Below are positions 9,008-17,953 of a DNA stretch of 64,000 nucleotides, in pieces. The position numbers were made by a program, and so were the translations under genes. The DNA is taken from contig JAAYGB010000059.1 of assembly GCA_012727955.1 (NCBI GenBank), forward strand, positions 1-64,000. Direction: 5' to 3'. Source of the stretch: Bacillota bacterium (GTDB lineage: Bacteria > Bacillota > Limnochordia > DTU087 > JAAYGB01). A model generated the notes under the pieces. The model made no database searches and had not been told where the DNA came from. It saw nothing but the letters and a program-made list of their open reading frames with translations. How positions within the stretch are numbered: the stretch's first letter is position 1; each line of letters starts with the position of its first letter.

Positions 9008-10335
9008 GATCTATCTCCCTTACCCCGTCTTTCCTTGATAATCAATCGGATGGGAGTACCGGCAAACCCGAAATTCTCCCGCAGTTGGTTTTCGATATAC
9101 CGTTTATAGGAAAAGTGAAACAACCGGGCATGATTGACATAAAGCAAGAATACCGGAGGTTTAACACCGGCTTGATGGGCGTAAAAGATCCGCAGCCTAA
9201 CTCCCTTGTCAGAAGGCGGCTCCGTCAAAGTAACGGCCTCCTGAATCACTTCATTGAGTTTGCCGGTGGTCACCCTGAGGCTGTGTTGCTGGGCCACATA
9301 GCGAATAATTTCCAGTAGCTCCGTCAGTCGTTGTCCCGTCAAAGCGGATACAAAGGTCAGGGGCGCATAGGGGATGAAGGCAAACTCGCTGCGAATCCAT
9401 GCCTCGTATTGCTGCATGGTCTTGCTGTCCTTAACCACCAAATCCCACTTGTTTGCGGCCAGAACAATAGCCTTACCGGCCTCGTGGGCATAACCAATAA
9501 TCTTTTTGTCCTGCTCTGCTATTTCCTCCGTAGAGTCCAGTACCAATACCGCCACGTCGCATCGATCTACGGCCCTCAGGGCCCTGACTACGCTGTAGCG
9601 TTCAACGGACTCTTCGATTTTCTTCCTCCGCCGCATGCCCGCGGTATCAATGATGACGAAATTCGTTCCATCCCACGTGAAGGGAGTGTCGATGGCATCT
9701 CGGGTAGTTCCGGGCACGTCACTGACGATCATCCGGTCCTCACCTAGGATGGCATTGACAATTGAAGATTTTCCGACATTGGGTCGCCCAATTACCGCAA
9801 CCTTAATGATATCGGGATCATACTCATCTCCGATATCAGCGGGAAAATGAGAAATAATCTGATCCAGAAGATCACCGACATTGCGGCCGTGTTCCGCGGC
9901 AATTCCAATCACTTCGGAAAAACCCAACTGATAGAATTCATAGATGTTTGCCTCGAAATTTGGACTGTCAATCTTATTGGCTGCCACAATCACCGGACGA
10001 TCCCAGCGCCGCAGCAGTAAGGCAATCTCTTCATCAACAGGGGTTATTCCCTGCCGTCCGTCAACAACAAAAACGATGACATCGGCTTCTTCAATGGCAA
10101 TTTCCGCTTGCTGTTTTGTTTGCACCAAGATGTCATCGGTGGTGTCCAGTTCAATTCCTCCGGTATCCACCACCGTGAAGTGTTTGTCTAACCACTGTGC
10201 CTCGCCATACAAGCGATCCCGGGTTACACCGGGCACACTCTCAACGATGGCACTGCGGGTTCCGACAAATCTATTAAACAAAGTAGACTTACCCACATTG
10301 GGTCTACCAACTATTGCGACAACAGGTCTAGCCAT
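9004..10335 (-). CDS. der: Ribosome assembly GTPase Der (EngA)
   Basis: A 443-residue protein with two consecutive GTPase domains, the hallmark of Der, which is needed for 50S subunit maturation. Both P-loops are visible (GRPNVGKST at 10-18 and GRPNVGKSS near 182), as are both DTxG motifs and the NKID and NKWD specificity motifs. A C-terminal KH-like domain ends in a basic tail. The start overlaps the upstream DUF512 gene by eight bases and the stop overlaps plsY by four, so the three genes form a tight operon. Confidence 0.97.
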   Translation of the reverse strand: MARPVVAIVGRPNVGKSTLFNRFVGTRSAIVESVPGVTRDRLYGEAQWLDKHFTVVDTGGIELDTTDDILVQTKQQAEIAIEEADVIVFVVDGRQGITPVDEEIALLLRRWDRPVIVAANKIDSPNFEANIYEFYQLGFSEVIGIAAEHGRNVGDLLDQIISHFPADIGDEYDPDIIKVAVIGRPNVGKSSIVNAILGEDRMIVSDVPGTTRDAIDTPFTWDGTNFVIIDTAGMRRRKKIEESVERYSVVRALRAVDRCDVAVLVLDSTEEIAEQDKKIIGYAHEAGKAIVLAANKWDLVVKDSKTMQQYEAWIRSEFAFIPYAPLTFVSALTGQRLTELLEIIRYVAQQHSLRVTTGKLNEVIQEAVTLTEPPSDKGVRLRIFYAHQAGVKPPVFLLYVNHARLFHFSYKRYIENQLRENFGFAGTPIRLIIKERRGKGDRS

Positions 10336-11632
10336 TTTGACACATCCTCGCTAACTCTTGACCACTTCCTATTGGCCGAATTACACATTCCACCTGTGAC
10401 TCTAGATCCGACAGCGACAAATCGTCTAAGAACCTATCCTGAGCGTTCAAGGCTGCGCCGGGAATCAGGACGGCATCTAGTCCAGCACAACTTCTCCCCT
10501 GTAACTTGGCCAATATGTCCTGGCCGGTTAACAACCCGGCAACGGTAATTGTTGATCCAAAAAACCGGTTGATGACCACCTCTAGGTCAACGACGATATC
10601 CAGCTCCTCACGCAGATAGGTTAGGATTGGCTCTAGAGCCTTGGCACCCAAGGGGGAGGTGATCACCATAATCCTTTCGAGGGGACACCGTCCGGTAAAA
10701 TTTGCCATTGAGGCGAAAAACTCCTCCCTAAACTTGGCGGTCAATCCAATTCCGTTTTCCAGCTGCCGATATCCTTCATAGGTTTCGGCCGCCGGAATTG
10801 GCTCTTCAGCCAGGAGGTAGAACTCATCGGCCGCCCAGACCAGGCGAGTCCCAAAGCGCTGGAGAAACTCTTTCTGCCGCCTCGTCACCTGCTTCACTAG
10901 GCCTTGAGCCTCAGAAGGGGTCCAGGGCTGAATCTGCGTCAATCCACTGCGAAACTGACTCAAGCCTACGGGCACAATGGCAACGGATTGAACCGTGGGC
11001 CACATGTTCGCCAAATCTGTTAAGGTCTGTTCCAACACCGACCCAGAGTTAACTCCCGGCATGCACACAATTTGACAATGAATCTCAATTCCCGCCCGCT
11101 GCAGGCGCTCTAGCTGCTCCCTGATTTGGCTTGCTCGGGGATTTTGCAGAATCTGCTGTCTTAGTTCAGGGTCGGTGGTATGAACGGAGACATACATCGG
11201 ACTGAGGCGATAGGTCTCTATCCGCTGCCAATCTGCCTCCGTCAAGTTGGTCAAAGTGATGAAATTCCCCGTCAAGAAGGACAATCGATAGTCATCATCC
11301 TTCATATATAGCGTATCCCGCAGTCCCTGGGGCATTTGGTCGACAAAGCAGAAGGCACAGCGATTGGCGCAATGCCTGATCCGATCGAAAATGGGACTGA
11401 CAAATTCAACCCCTAAGGGCTCACTCCAGTCCTTCTCGACTTCAACCTCCCATATCTCGCCATTTTCGCCCTTGGAAAACTCCAGGACCAGTTCTTCATC
11501 GCTGGACAAATACCTGACGTCAATGAGATCCTGCAGGCGTTGTCCATTGATGGATAACAAAATATCTCCTGGCTCCATGCCAGCCTCGTGGGCAATGCTG
11601 CCAGGTTCAACGGTTCGAATAACTGCTGCCAT
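10328..11632 (-). CDS. DUF512 family protein with PDZ and radical-SAM-type CX3CX2C motif
   Basis: A 434-residue protein. An N-terminal PDZ-like domain (about 1-60) is followed by a cysteine motif C-x3-C-x2-C (C88, C92, C95) that could bind the [4Fe-4S] cluster of a radical SAM enzyme. A TIM-barrel-like region and a C-terminal DUF512 domain come next. The family is widespread in anaerobic Firmicutes and usually sits beside der, as here; its reaction is unknown. The longest frame starts at 11638, but the ATG at 11632 is six bases behind GGAGG and gives MAAVIRTVEPGS. The gene overlaps der by eight bases, which suggests coupled translation and perhaps a role connected to ribosome assembly. Confidence 0.9.
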   Translation of the reverse strand: MAAVIRTVEPGSIAHEAGMEPGDILLSINGQRLQDLIDVRYLSSDEELVLEFSKGENGEIWEVEVEKDWSEPLGVEFVSPIFDRIRHCANRCAFCFVDQMPQGLRDTLYMKDDDYRLSFLTGNFITLTNLTEADWQRIETYRLSPMYVSVHTTDPELRQQILQNPRASQIREQLERLQRAGIEIHCQIVCMPGVNSGSVLEQTLTDLANMWPTVQSVAIVPVGLSQFRSGLTQIQPWTPSEAQGLVKQVTRRQKEFLQRFGTRLVWAADEFYLLAEEPIPAAETYEGYRQLENGIGLTAKFREEFFASMANFTGRCPLERIMVITSPLGAKALEPILTYLREELDIVVDLEVVINRFFGSTITVAGLLTGQDILAKLQGRSCAGLDAVLIPGAALNAQDRFLDDLSLSDLESQVECVIRPIGSGQELARMCQNG

Positions 11633-11790
11633 TTTCATCCTCCACTGATAAAACCCCTTCCCGTCGCATTTGGTTTAATTCGGGATGAACCGGTGGGACT
11701 CCTTGTGACCTCAGGGCTTGTGACCAACGGAACAACTCCGCTCCAAGGCACAAGACGGCCGTCCTCAACCGGGTCGGCCGCCTGGCTCAC

Positions 11791-11982
11791 TTAATGTTTC
11801 ACGATCACATGAACACCATTGCCTAAGTCATGGTCCATCCCAAAGGTAATGCGACTTAGATACAAGGTTATCCTCTCAAGCTCCTCCTCATCCCTGGCGT
11901 GAAAGATAGGAGCTCCCCCGGATACCAACTCCGGATTCGTGGTCACAACGGCAACAATCACATCCTTTGGAGAAAACTCCAT
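11791..11982 (-). CDS. Capping complex subunit for YIEGIA (small protein)
   Basis: A 63-residue soluble protein encoded immediately downstream of the YIEGIA gene, with overlapping reading frames. It matches in size, context and sequence character (MEFSPKDVIVAVVTT start, GGAPIF and DEEELE segments) the small proteins annotated as the YIEGIA capping complex subunit in Firmicutes. Its molecular function is not established to my knowledge. The longest frame starts at 11991 with a GTG that overlaps the SD. The ATG at 11982 has SD GAGGAG eight bases upstream and is preferred. The 150 bp beyond its stop hold no recognised element. Confidence 0.75.
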   Translation of the reverse strand: MEFSPKDVIVAVVTTNPELVSGGAPIFHARDEEELERITLYLSRITFGMDHDLGNGVHVIVKH

Positions 11983-11987
11983 TGCCT

Positions 11988-12908
11988 TCACTCCTCGATA
12001 CTTCCGTCGGCCATCTTCCCGGGAAGGGATTCCAAGGGTTTGCGGACCGAGCCCTCCAATACCGGAACTTGGGCCACGGCTTCAATTAATGCAGCTTGGT
12101 TTTTCTCCGCTGGCACTAGGACCAATCCCAAGGCGCCGGTGTTAACATCCTGCCTGACCAAGGGTGTGTACTCCGGTTCGCCGACATCCATCCTGATGCC
12201 CAGCAGCGCCGCGGCATTGTGGGCAATAGCCTGACGTTGGCCGACATTGGCCAAAGTGGCCTTGGCGTTGGCGTCGTGGGGCTTGATCAGTACCGCCAAC
12301 CCATCCTGAAGATACCGCTCTCGAGCCACTTTGCTGCCGACATTCATGATCGGGATATCATCCACCATCAGCATCGGACCATCGAAGGAAATCTTCGCGG
12401 GGACAATCTCGGCCAGTTCCTTTACCTGGGGTCCAAAGCCCGCTCGATACAACAGCAATCCTGTAATCAGCCCTGAGCCTATCTGAATCAGCACCGAATA
12501 CCAAGGGTTTTCGATCTGAAGAAGCAACACAGAGCCAGTAGAAACCACGGCAATGGCACCGGCCAAGTAGTTCCTAGCCTCAAAGACCCGGGCGATGCCC
12601 TCGATATAAGAGCTCCCCCTGGGCACCAGTTCCATCGACTCCATATTTGCCAGGGTATCCCGCTCCATCTTCCGCACATCCCGAAATTGGGTGGCAGCCA
12701 GGCCCAGGAAGGTGGCCGCGGCATAATCCTTATCCAATAGAGCAGGAATAGCCACCGCCCCGAGAAAGGAGGAAATGAGGGCCATGGACACATGGATAAC
12801 GTAGCCCTGGGGGTAGCTGGGATACTGGCGATAGTCGATGTGCAGAAGCAGCAGTCTTCCCAAACACCCAAGAACTACTCCGATTAGAATCACATGGGTC
12901 AGATCCAT
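11988..12908 (-). CDS. YIEGIA family membrane protein
   Basis: A 306-residue protein containing the literal YIEGIA motif at 101-106. Hydrophobic spans lie in the N-terminal half (about 5-22, 38-58 and 62-75) and near 115-155. A soluble C-terminal domain of about 130 residues follows. The family is found in spore-forming Firmicutes and its biochemical role is unknown. It lies 41 bp downstream of spoIIP and overlaps the capping-subunit gene, forming a DUF1614-spoIIP-YIEGIA-capping order. That context points to sporulation, probably in the mother-cell or forespore envelope. This is inference. Confidence 0.85.
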   Translation of the reverse strand: MDLTHVILIGVVLGCLGRLLLLHIDYRQYPSYPQGYVIHVSMALISSFLGAVAIPALLDKDYAAATFLGLAATQFRDVRKMERDTLANMESMELVPRGSSYIEGIARVFEARNYLAGAIAVVSTGSVLLLQIENPWYSVLIQIGSGLITGLLLYRAGFGPQVKELAEIVPAKISFDGPMLMVDDIPIMNVGSKVARERYLQDGLAVLIKPHDANAKATLANVGQRQAIAHNAAALLGIRMDVGEPEYTPLVRQDVNTGALGLVLVPAEKNQAALIEAVAQVPVLEGSVRKPLESLPGKMADGSIEE

Positions 12909-12949
12909 CCTCTCACTTCCCTACTGGCTTTACCCAAGCTCCCCTGAGG

Positions 12950-14146
12950 TTACACCCCATCGCTGCCGTCACCTTCGGTGCTGTCCTCAGGGCCTGCGTC
13001 GGAGAATTCCTTGGAGACAAACCCCTTGACATGTTTGGCCCTGGTGTTATTGAGGACAATCAGCCCCACCGCTAAGGCAACTCCTACGCCCAGCATCCAC
13101 CAAAGACTAGAACCTGCAGACCGATCTTCGTCCCTTTGCACGCTGGACTGGGTACTACGTCCACCGGAAAATCCCGCGGCTGCCGGCAGGACTCGAGCCA
13201 TTAATCGGGCTGCGGCCTCAGCCTTGTCCTTTGACGTTAAGTGAGTGCCAAACTCCATCAAGATCGCCTTCGGTGACAGGTCTTGATTGTAGTTTCCTTG
13301 GGCGTGAAGAATTCCGTCTACGAGGCCGGGAAACTGCTTGTCGGCTACGGACTTGATCCGCTTGGCATATTCCATAATAGCTTCCCGATTCTGATTCTGC
13401 TTTCCCACCACAAGCCTAACCTTTACCATCTCTTTACCGTTCACAGTGGTCTCGTATACCTCCGCAGGCACGGCGTCTCGATGCACATCGATGATGGTAT
13501 CGGGTTGATACTGCTGTAACAGCTGTGAGGCGGTTCTTCGGGACCGGAGGTAAACTTCACCGTCCCGGGGCAGGTGGGAGTTATCCGAGATCTGAACGGT
13601 ATACCCCAAATCCTCCAGGGCCTTACCCAGGGCTTTGGCTACGTCCAAGATGTCGCCCTCTTCCTCGGAAGCGGTGCCGCTGGTGGGAACATAGGACTCA
13701 TCGGAATGGGTGGCGTAAATGGCAACCTTGGTGTCCCGATTGTCACTATCCCCTTTGCCCCTACCTTGACTCTGCACCAGGTCAGCGGCCAACTGCCGGG
13801 CCCTTATCCACCAGCGAGCAAGAAGCGTACCCTGAGTAGAGGCCTGTGCTTCCAACTCCACTTCCGGCAGCTCAATGGTTTCCTTAAACTTAGTGATTAT
13901 CTTGTCGCCATCGATACGTTCCACGACGTAGTAGCGATTGTCGGCCGCGATGTAGCCATCGCCGACGCCCAGAATCCGGCCGGTCCTGGTTAGAATGTTA
14001 CCTGCTTCATCAAAGAGCTCAAAAAACCCATCTTCTCGCTCGTCCTGCTGGGCCTTGGCGAAGACCACCCCGCCCGTCCCGCTGAGGAATCCAGAACAAA
14101 CAACGGCAATCAATGCTATTAGCCAAATCCGTCGGCAGACTTGCAT
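12950..14146 (-). CDS. spoIIP: Stage II sporulation protein P (SpoIIP), C-terminally anchored form
   Basis: A 398-residue SpoIIP-type peptidoglycan amidase/endopeptidase, needed with SpoIID and SpoIIM for septal thinning and engulfment. The metal- and catalysis-associated motifs are visible: THSDE near the domain start, DVHRD, and LMEFGTH toward the end. The layout differs from Bacillus SpoIIP. A cleavable-looking signal peptide (1-32, VFAKA) starts the protein, and a single membrane helix (about 346-366) with an acidic tail ends it. The longest frame runs back to 14368 inside DUF1614. The ATG at 14146, nine bases behind GGAGG and one base past the DUF1614 stop, is clearly the start. Confidence 0.93.
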   Translation of the reverse strand: MQVCRRIWLIALIAVVCSGFLSGTGGVVFAKAQQDEREDGFFELFDEAGNILTRTGRILGVGDGYIAADNRYYVVERIDGDKIITKFKETIELPEVELEAQASTQGTLLARWWIRARQLAADLVQSQGRGKGDSDNRDTKVAIYATHSDESYVPTSGTASEEEGDILDVAKALGKALEDLGYTVQISDNSHLPRDGEVYLRSRRTASQLLQQYQPDTIIDVHRDAVPAEVYETTVNGKEMVKVRLVVGKQNQNREAIMEYAKRIKSVADKQFPGLVDGILHAQGNYNQDLSPKAILMEFGTHLTSKDKAEAAARLMARVLPAAAGFSGGRSTQSSVQRDEDRSAGSSLWWMLGVGVALAVGLIVLNNTRAKHVKGFVSKEFSDAGPEDSTEGDGSDGV

Positions 14147-14147
14147 C

Positions 14148-14876
14148 TTATCGTTCCTCCTCATCGGAAGTTGAAGCCGAAGGGTCAATATGCCCCAATT
14201 CATCACCAAACTCCTCCCGGCGAAACTCTTCGTTATCAAGGGCGATGGATCGATCCTTATCATGGATTGGTCCTCCCTGCAACCGTTCCCGGGTCTCGCC
14301 CACCAATTCTGCCAAGATGACGGCCACCAACCCCGCCAGAACGATGGCATCATAAATCCCGGCACCACCGATGACTATATCGGTACGAAGTCCACCGGCA
14401 TAGGCCCTCACTGCCTCAATGACATCGTTGATAATCAAACCCAGTACTCCGCCGACAAAGGCTGCCCGCCGGGAGCGACCAAAGAGGTAGCCCACCACTC
14501 CCGCAATCAGAGCAAAGGCCCATAGGGGATCGATGAAGGTTTGGCCCGGTTTAAACTGGGTTAGCTGGGCTAAGCCAAAGGTCACCGCCGCGGTAATGGC
14601 AGCGGCCATTAGCCCACGAAACACCTCGGCTGCGCTGGCGTTGACCAACAGGTAGATCACCAAAGCTAGGGGGACTAGAGCACCGCCGACGTTGATTGAA
14701 ACAGCCGTCTCACCACGCAAGATCGGTATTTCTGGAAGAAAGCTTCCGGCGATCATGGCGGCGATAAAGGCCAAGGCTCCTGCATCGGAAAGGTTCAATC
14801 GGTCTAAGACCCTTTGGGCTAAACCTAAGAAAACCATGATGGTAACTGCAATCAGCAAAATCAGTCCTAAGGACAC
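14148..14876 (-). CDS. DUF1614 membrane protein
   Basis: A 242-residue integral membrane protein with about six to seven spans in the first 200 residues and a charged, soluble 40-residue C-terminus. The N-terminal segment (RLNLSDAGALAFI) and overall layout match DUF1614, a family of unknown function common in clostridial spore formers. GTG start with SD AGGAGG eight bases upstream. It immediately precedes spoIIP (one base between stop and start), so the two are translationally linked. A sporulation role is therefore likely but unproven. Confidence 0.85.
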   Translation of the reverse strand: MSLGLILLIAVTIMVFLGLAQRVLDRLNLSDAGALAFIAAMIAGSFLPEIPILRGETAVSINVGGALVPLALVIYLLVNASAAEVFRGLMAAAITAAVTFGLAQLTQFKPGQTFIDPLWAFALIAGVVGYLFGRSRRAAFVGGVLGLIINDVIEAVRAYAGGLRTDIVIGGAGIYDAIVLAGLVAVILAELVGETRERLQGGPIHDKDRSIALDNEEFRREEFGDELGHIDPSASTSDEEER

Positions 14877-14945
14877 TAATCATCCCTCCTACAATCCCAA
14901 TCTCTCGAGGGTAGAGTGCCCTTTCTCAGCCATTTTTATGGCAGA

Positions 14946-14979
14946 CGAAAAAAACCCGCCATCGTTACCGATGGCGGGT
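14946..14979 (-). terminator. Terminator after ispH-rpsA
   Basis: On the minus strand ACCCGCCATCG pairs with CGATGGCGGGT around a 4-base loop and is followed by seven T residues. It lies about 20 bp past the ispH-rpsA stop and separates this operon from DUF1614-spoIIP. Confidence 0.95.
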
Positions 14980-14999
14980 ATACCCCTTCAGGTTATTAT

Positions 15000-17195
15000 T
15001 TACTTGTCATCCTCAAAGAGGGCCCGGAGGTCGTCTCCCACCAGTTCGCCAATGTTGGCCAAGCCGCCGGTATCTTCCTCTACCGGAGCTGGCTCGTAGG
15101 TGGAAGTTGGTTCTTCCTTAGCCCTGCTTTCCTTCTTGGCAGCAGGACGATCCTGAGCTTCCTTAATGCTCAATCCGATTCGTCTCTGTTCCTCATCGAT
15201 GTTAAGTACCTTCACCAAGACTTCTTGTCCAGGAGAGACAACGTCCGAGGCATTAACAACATGATGATCTGCCAATTGGGAGATATGGACTAGACCCTCT
15301 ACTCCATCCTCCAACTTGACAAAGGCCCCAAAGTCGACAACTCTGGTGACCTCACCCATTACCTTGTCGCCTTCGCGGTACTTCTCGGTGATGTTGTCCC
15401 AGGGATCCGGTAGAGTCTGCTTCAGACCTAGGGAAATTCTCTCCCGCTCCCGATCGACACGGAGGACCATTACCTTGATCTCATCGCCTTCACTAAGGAC
15501 GCTGGAGGGATGATCAACGCGGCTATAGGCCATCTCTGAGACGTGGAGCAAGCCCTCAACACCGGAGCCGATGTCGACAAAGGCACCAAAATCCGTCAAC
15601 CGGCGCACGACACCGTCGACAATATCACCTTCTTGCAGGTTCTCAAAGGTTTCGGCCTTGGCCCTTTCATATTCTTCCTCCAGGACTTCCTTGCGGGATA
15701 GAACTACATTGTTCCGAGCCCGATCCAACTCGATAATCCGAACCCGGAAGGTCTGTCCCACGTATTGCTCCAAGTCCTCAACGTAGTGACGGTCAACATG
15801 GGAAGCAGGTACAAAACCCCGCACTCCAACGTCGATCAACAAGCCACCCTTGACGCGCTCGGTAACTTCGGCCTCGATAATACCCTTTTCTTCGTAGATC
15901 TTTTCTAGCTCTTCCCAGGCACTTTCCTGATCTGCGCGCCGCTTGGAGAGCAATACCGTTCCTTCGCTATCCTCTACTCGCATCACATAGACCTTTATCT
16001 CATCACCGATTGCAACGATGTCAGCCGGAGTTTGGTCAGCCTTTAGTCCCAGCTCATTGCGGGGAATCCGTCCCTCGGATTTGCCGCCGACGTGAACCAA
16101 CACTTCCTCATCGTTGACCTGGACTACTTTGCCAACCACAATATCCCCTTGTTCTGGGGTATTGAATGTCTCATCGTACTGCTCCATGGTAGGAGCCTCT
16201 ATGGACTCCTCCTCGGTCTCCGATGTCTCGGTTACCGGTGAAGTCTCTTCCGGGATATCAGCTTCAGCCTCCGGTGCCCTTTCAGGGGTCACCTCAGTCT
16301 CCTCCACCGTTTCATCCCGAACTTCTTGCTCTTGTTTCTTTTCGTTAAGTTCAGCCATCCGTTCCACGACCTCCTCAATTAACCAGTTCGGCGTAGAAGC
16401 TCCTGCTGTTATTCCGACGAGTAAGTCGTGATCAACTCCAATGTTAAACCACCCTGGATCGATCTCGTCTTTCGTCTCAATATGATAAGTAAGAGCTCCA
16501 GCCTCCCTACAAATTTCTGCCAACCGCGTAGTATTGGCACTATTGCGCCCTCCAACAACCAACATCACATCGGCCTTGGCTGCTAATTCCCGGGCCTCTT
16601 GCTGACGCTCGGTTGTGGCGGTACAAATCGAATCAAAAACCTTAAGTTCCTTGCAGCGGTTACGAAGCGCCTCAATACAGGCTTGGTAGTGGGCCCGTGA
16701 CTGAGTTGTCTGGGCGACAACTCCTAACCGCTCGCTAAAAGGAACTTTCTCGGCTTCTGATGGTGAGTTGACTACTACCGCTGTATCCTCAGTATATGCC
16801 CTCACCGCAATCACTTCTGGATGCTGGCAGTCGCCAACAATCACAACCTGAAATCCATCGTCGTATAGCTCCCTAGCCCACCGCATAGCTCTGTGGACAA
16901 AGGGACAAGTAGCATTAACAACCTGGAGTCCTCGATTGCCAGCCTCAGTGATAACTGCAGGAGGCACGCCGTGCGAACGGATGATTACTACACCTTCCCG
17001 TATTTCATCAAGACTATCAACTACACGGACACCGGCTGATTGCAGCGCTTCTACCGTTTGCGGATTATGAATTAATGGACCAAGAGTGCAAACATCTGTG
17101 TCGCCTGCTTTATTATCCGCTACCTCAAAGGTTAAATCGATAGCTCGCTGAACCCCAAAACAAAATCCAGCCCGCTCCGCTAGGACAATTCGCAC
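15000..17195 (-). CDS. ispH: Bifunctional HMBPP reductase (IspH) / ribosomal protein S1 fusion
   Basis: A 731-residue fusion. Residues 1-285 are IspH, which reduces HMBPP to isopentenyl and dimethylallyl diphosphate, the last step of the MEP isoprenoid pathway. The three [4Fe-4S] cysteines C12, C97 and C191 are present, as is the conserved CTATTERQQEA segment. A Glu/Thr-rich linker (about 286-345) leads to four S1 RNA-binding repeats starting near 349, 430, 520 and 605, giving a ribosomal protein S1-like half. Such fusions are known in Clostridia. GTG start with SD AAAGGTG. It is downstream of cmk and plsC, a conserved order. Confidence 0.96.
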   Translation of the reverse strand: MRIVLAERAGFCFGVQRAIDLTFEVADNKAGDTDVCTLGPLIHNPQTVEALQSAGVRVVDSLDEIREGVVIIRSHGVPPAVITEAGNRGLQVVNATCPFVHRAMRWARELYDDGFQVVIVGDCQHPEVIAVRAYTEDTAVVVNSPSEAEKVPFSERLGVVAQTTQSRAHYQACIEALRNRCKELKVFDSICTATTERQQEARELAAKADVMLVVGGRNSANTTRLAEICREAGALTYHIETKDEIDPGWFNIGVDHDLLVGITAGASTPNWLIEEVVERMAELNEKKQEQEVRDETVEETEVTPERAPEAEADIPEETSPVTETSETEEESIEAPTMEQYDETFNTPEQGDIVVGKVVQVNDEEVLVHVGGKSEGRIPRNELGLKADQTPADIVAIGDEIKVYVMRVEDSEGTVLLSKRRADQESAWEELEKIYEEKGIIEAEVTERVKGGLLIDVGVRGFVPASHVDRHYVEDLEQYVGQTFRVRIIELDRARNNVVLSRKEVLEEEYERAKAETFENLQEGDIVDGVVRRLTDFGAFVDIGSGVEGLLHVSEMAYSRVDHPSSVLSEGDEIKVMVLRVDRERERISLGLKQTLPDPWDNITEKYREGDKVMGEVTRVVDFGAFVKLEDGVEGLVHISQLADHHVVNASDVVSPGQEVLVKVLNIDEEQRRIGLSIKEAQDRPAAKKESRAKEEPTSTYEPAPVEEDTGGLANIGELVGDDLRALFEDDK

Positions 17196-17325
17196 AAAAA
17201 GACACCTTTCTCTCCGGTAGTATACACAAGGCCTGAATTAACAAACCACAGATCTCCTGCTTTATTCTTCCCCCTATTGGGAAAATCCTTCTTCGTTACT
17301 GGGAAAACCTCCGGCTTTCCCACAA

Positions 17326-17952
17326 TTAGAGCCGGTACAGTTCCAGTTCCCGCAGATTGTGACGAATTTGGCGCATCACCTGAACGCTGACCTCTGCCAC
17401 GGTATTCTTGTCTACCCGGCCTTCGTACTGGCTAACCTCCATGGGTTTACCAAACTTGACGTAGATTTTCGGCGGAATAGGGATGAAGCCAAATAACTTA
17501 TCGACTCTGTTGGTCCCATAGACTGCCGTCGGCACAATGACCGCATTGGACTTGATAGCCAGCAAGGCTACACCGTGCTGAGGACTAAGCATCTCACCGG
17601 TCCTGCTGCGGGTCCCTTCAGGAAACAGTCCCACAACGCCACCCTGTTTCAAGATCTCCAGTGCCGTCCTGATCGCTGTCCGATCGGCTTTTCCCCTTCG
17701 GACAGGAAAGGCCTTCAATTTAGCTAGAAACCAGCGAAAGATCGGCCTTTCAAAGAGCTCAGCCTTGGCCATGTAACTAATCTCCCGCCGCACCGCGCAC
17801 CCCACCACCGGTGGGTCCAACAAGCTGATATGATTGGCTGCCACCAATACGGGGCCCGATTCTGGGATATTATCTGCGCCGATGACTTTCCAGCGAAAAA
17901 CCACTCGGAAAATCAATCGAAGCAATAGCCGAACCAGCCTATAAAGCGCCAT
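17326..17952 (-). CDS. plsC: 1-acyl-sn-glycerol-3-phosphate acyltransferase
   Basis: A 208-residue acyltransferase that makes phosphatidic acid from lysophosphatidic acid. The catalytic HX4D motif appears as NHISLLD, and the substrate-binding FPEGTRSR block is present. One N-terminal hydrophobic segment probably places it on the inner membrane face. The longest frame starts at 17976, inside cmk. The ATG at 17952 has SD GGAGGGA six bases upstream and begins one base after the cmk stop, so it is the start. The cmk-plsC-ispH-rpsA order is typical for Clostridia. Confidence 0.95.
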   Translation of the reverse strand: MALYRLVRLLLRLIFRVVFRWKVIGADNIPESGPVLVAANHISLLDPPVVGCAVRREISYMAKAELFERPIFRWFLAKLKAFPVRRGKADRTAIRTALEILKQGGVVGLFPEGTRSRTGEMLSPQHGVALLAIKSNAVIVPTAVYGTNRVDKLFGFIPIPPKIYVKFGKPMEVSQYEGRVDKNTVAEVSVQVMRQIRHNLRELELYRL

Positions 17953-17953
17953 C

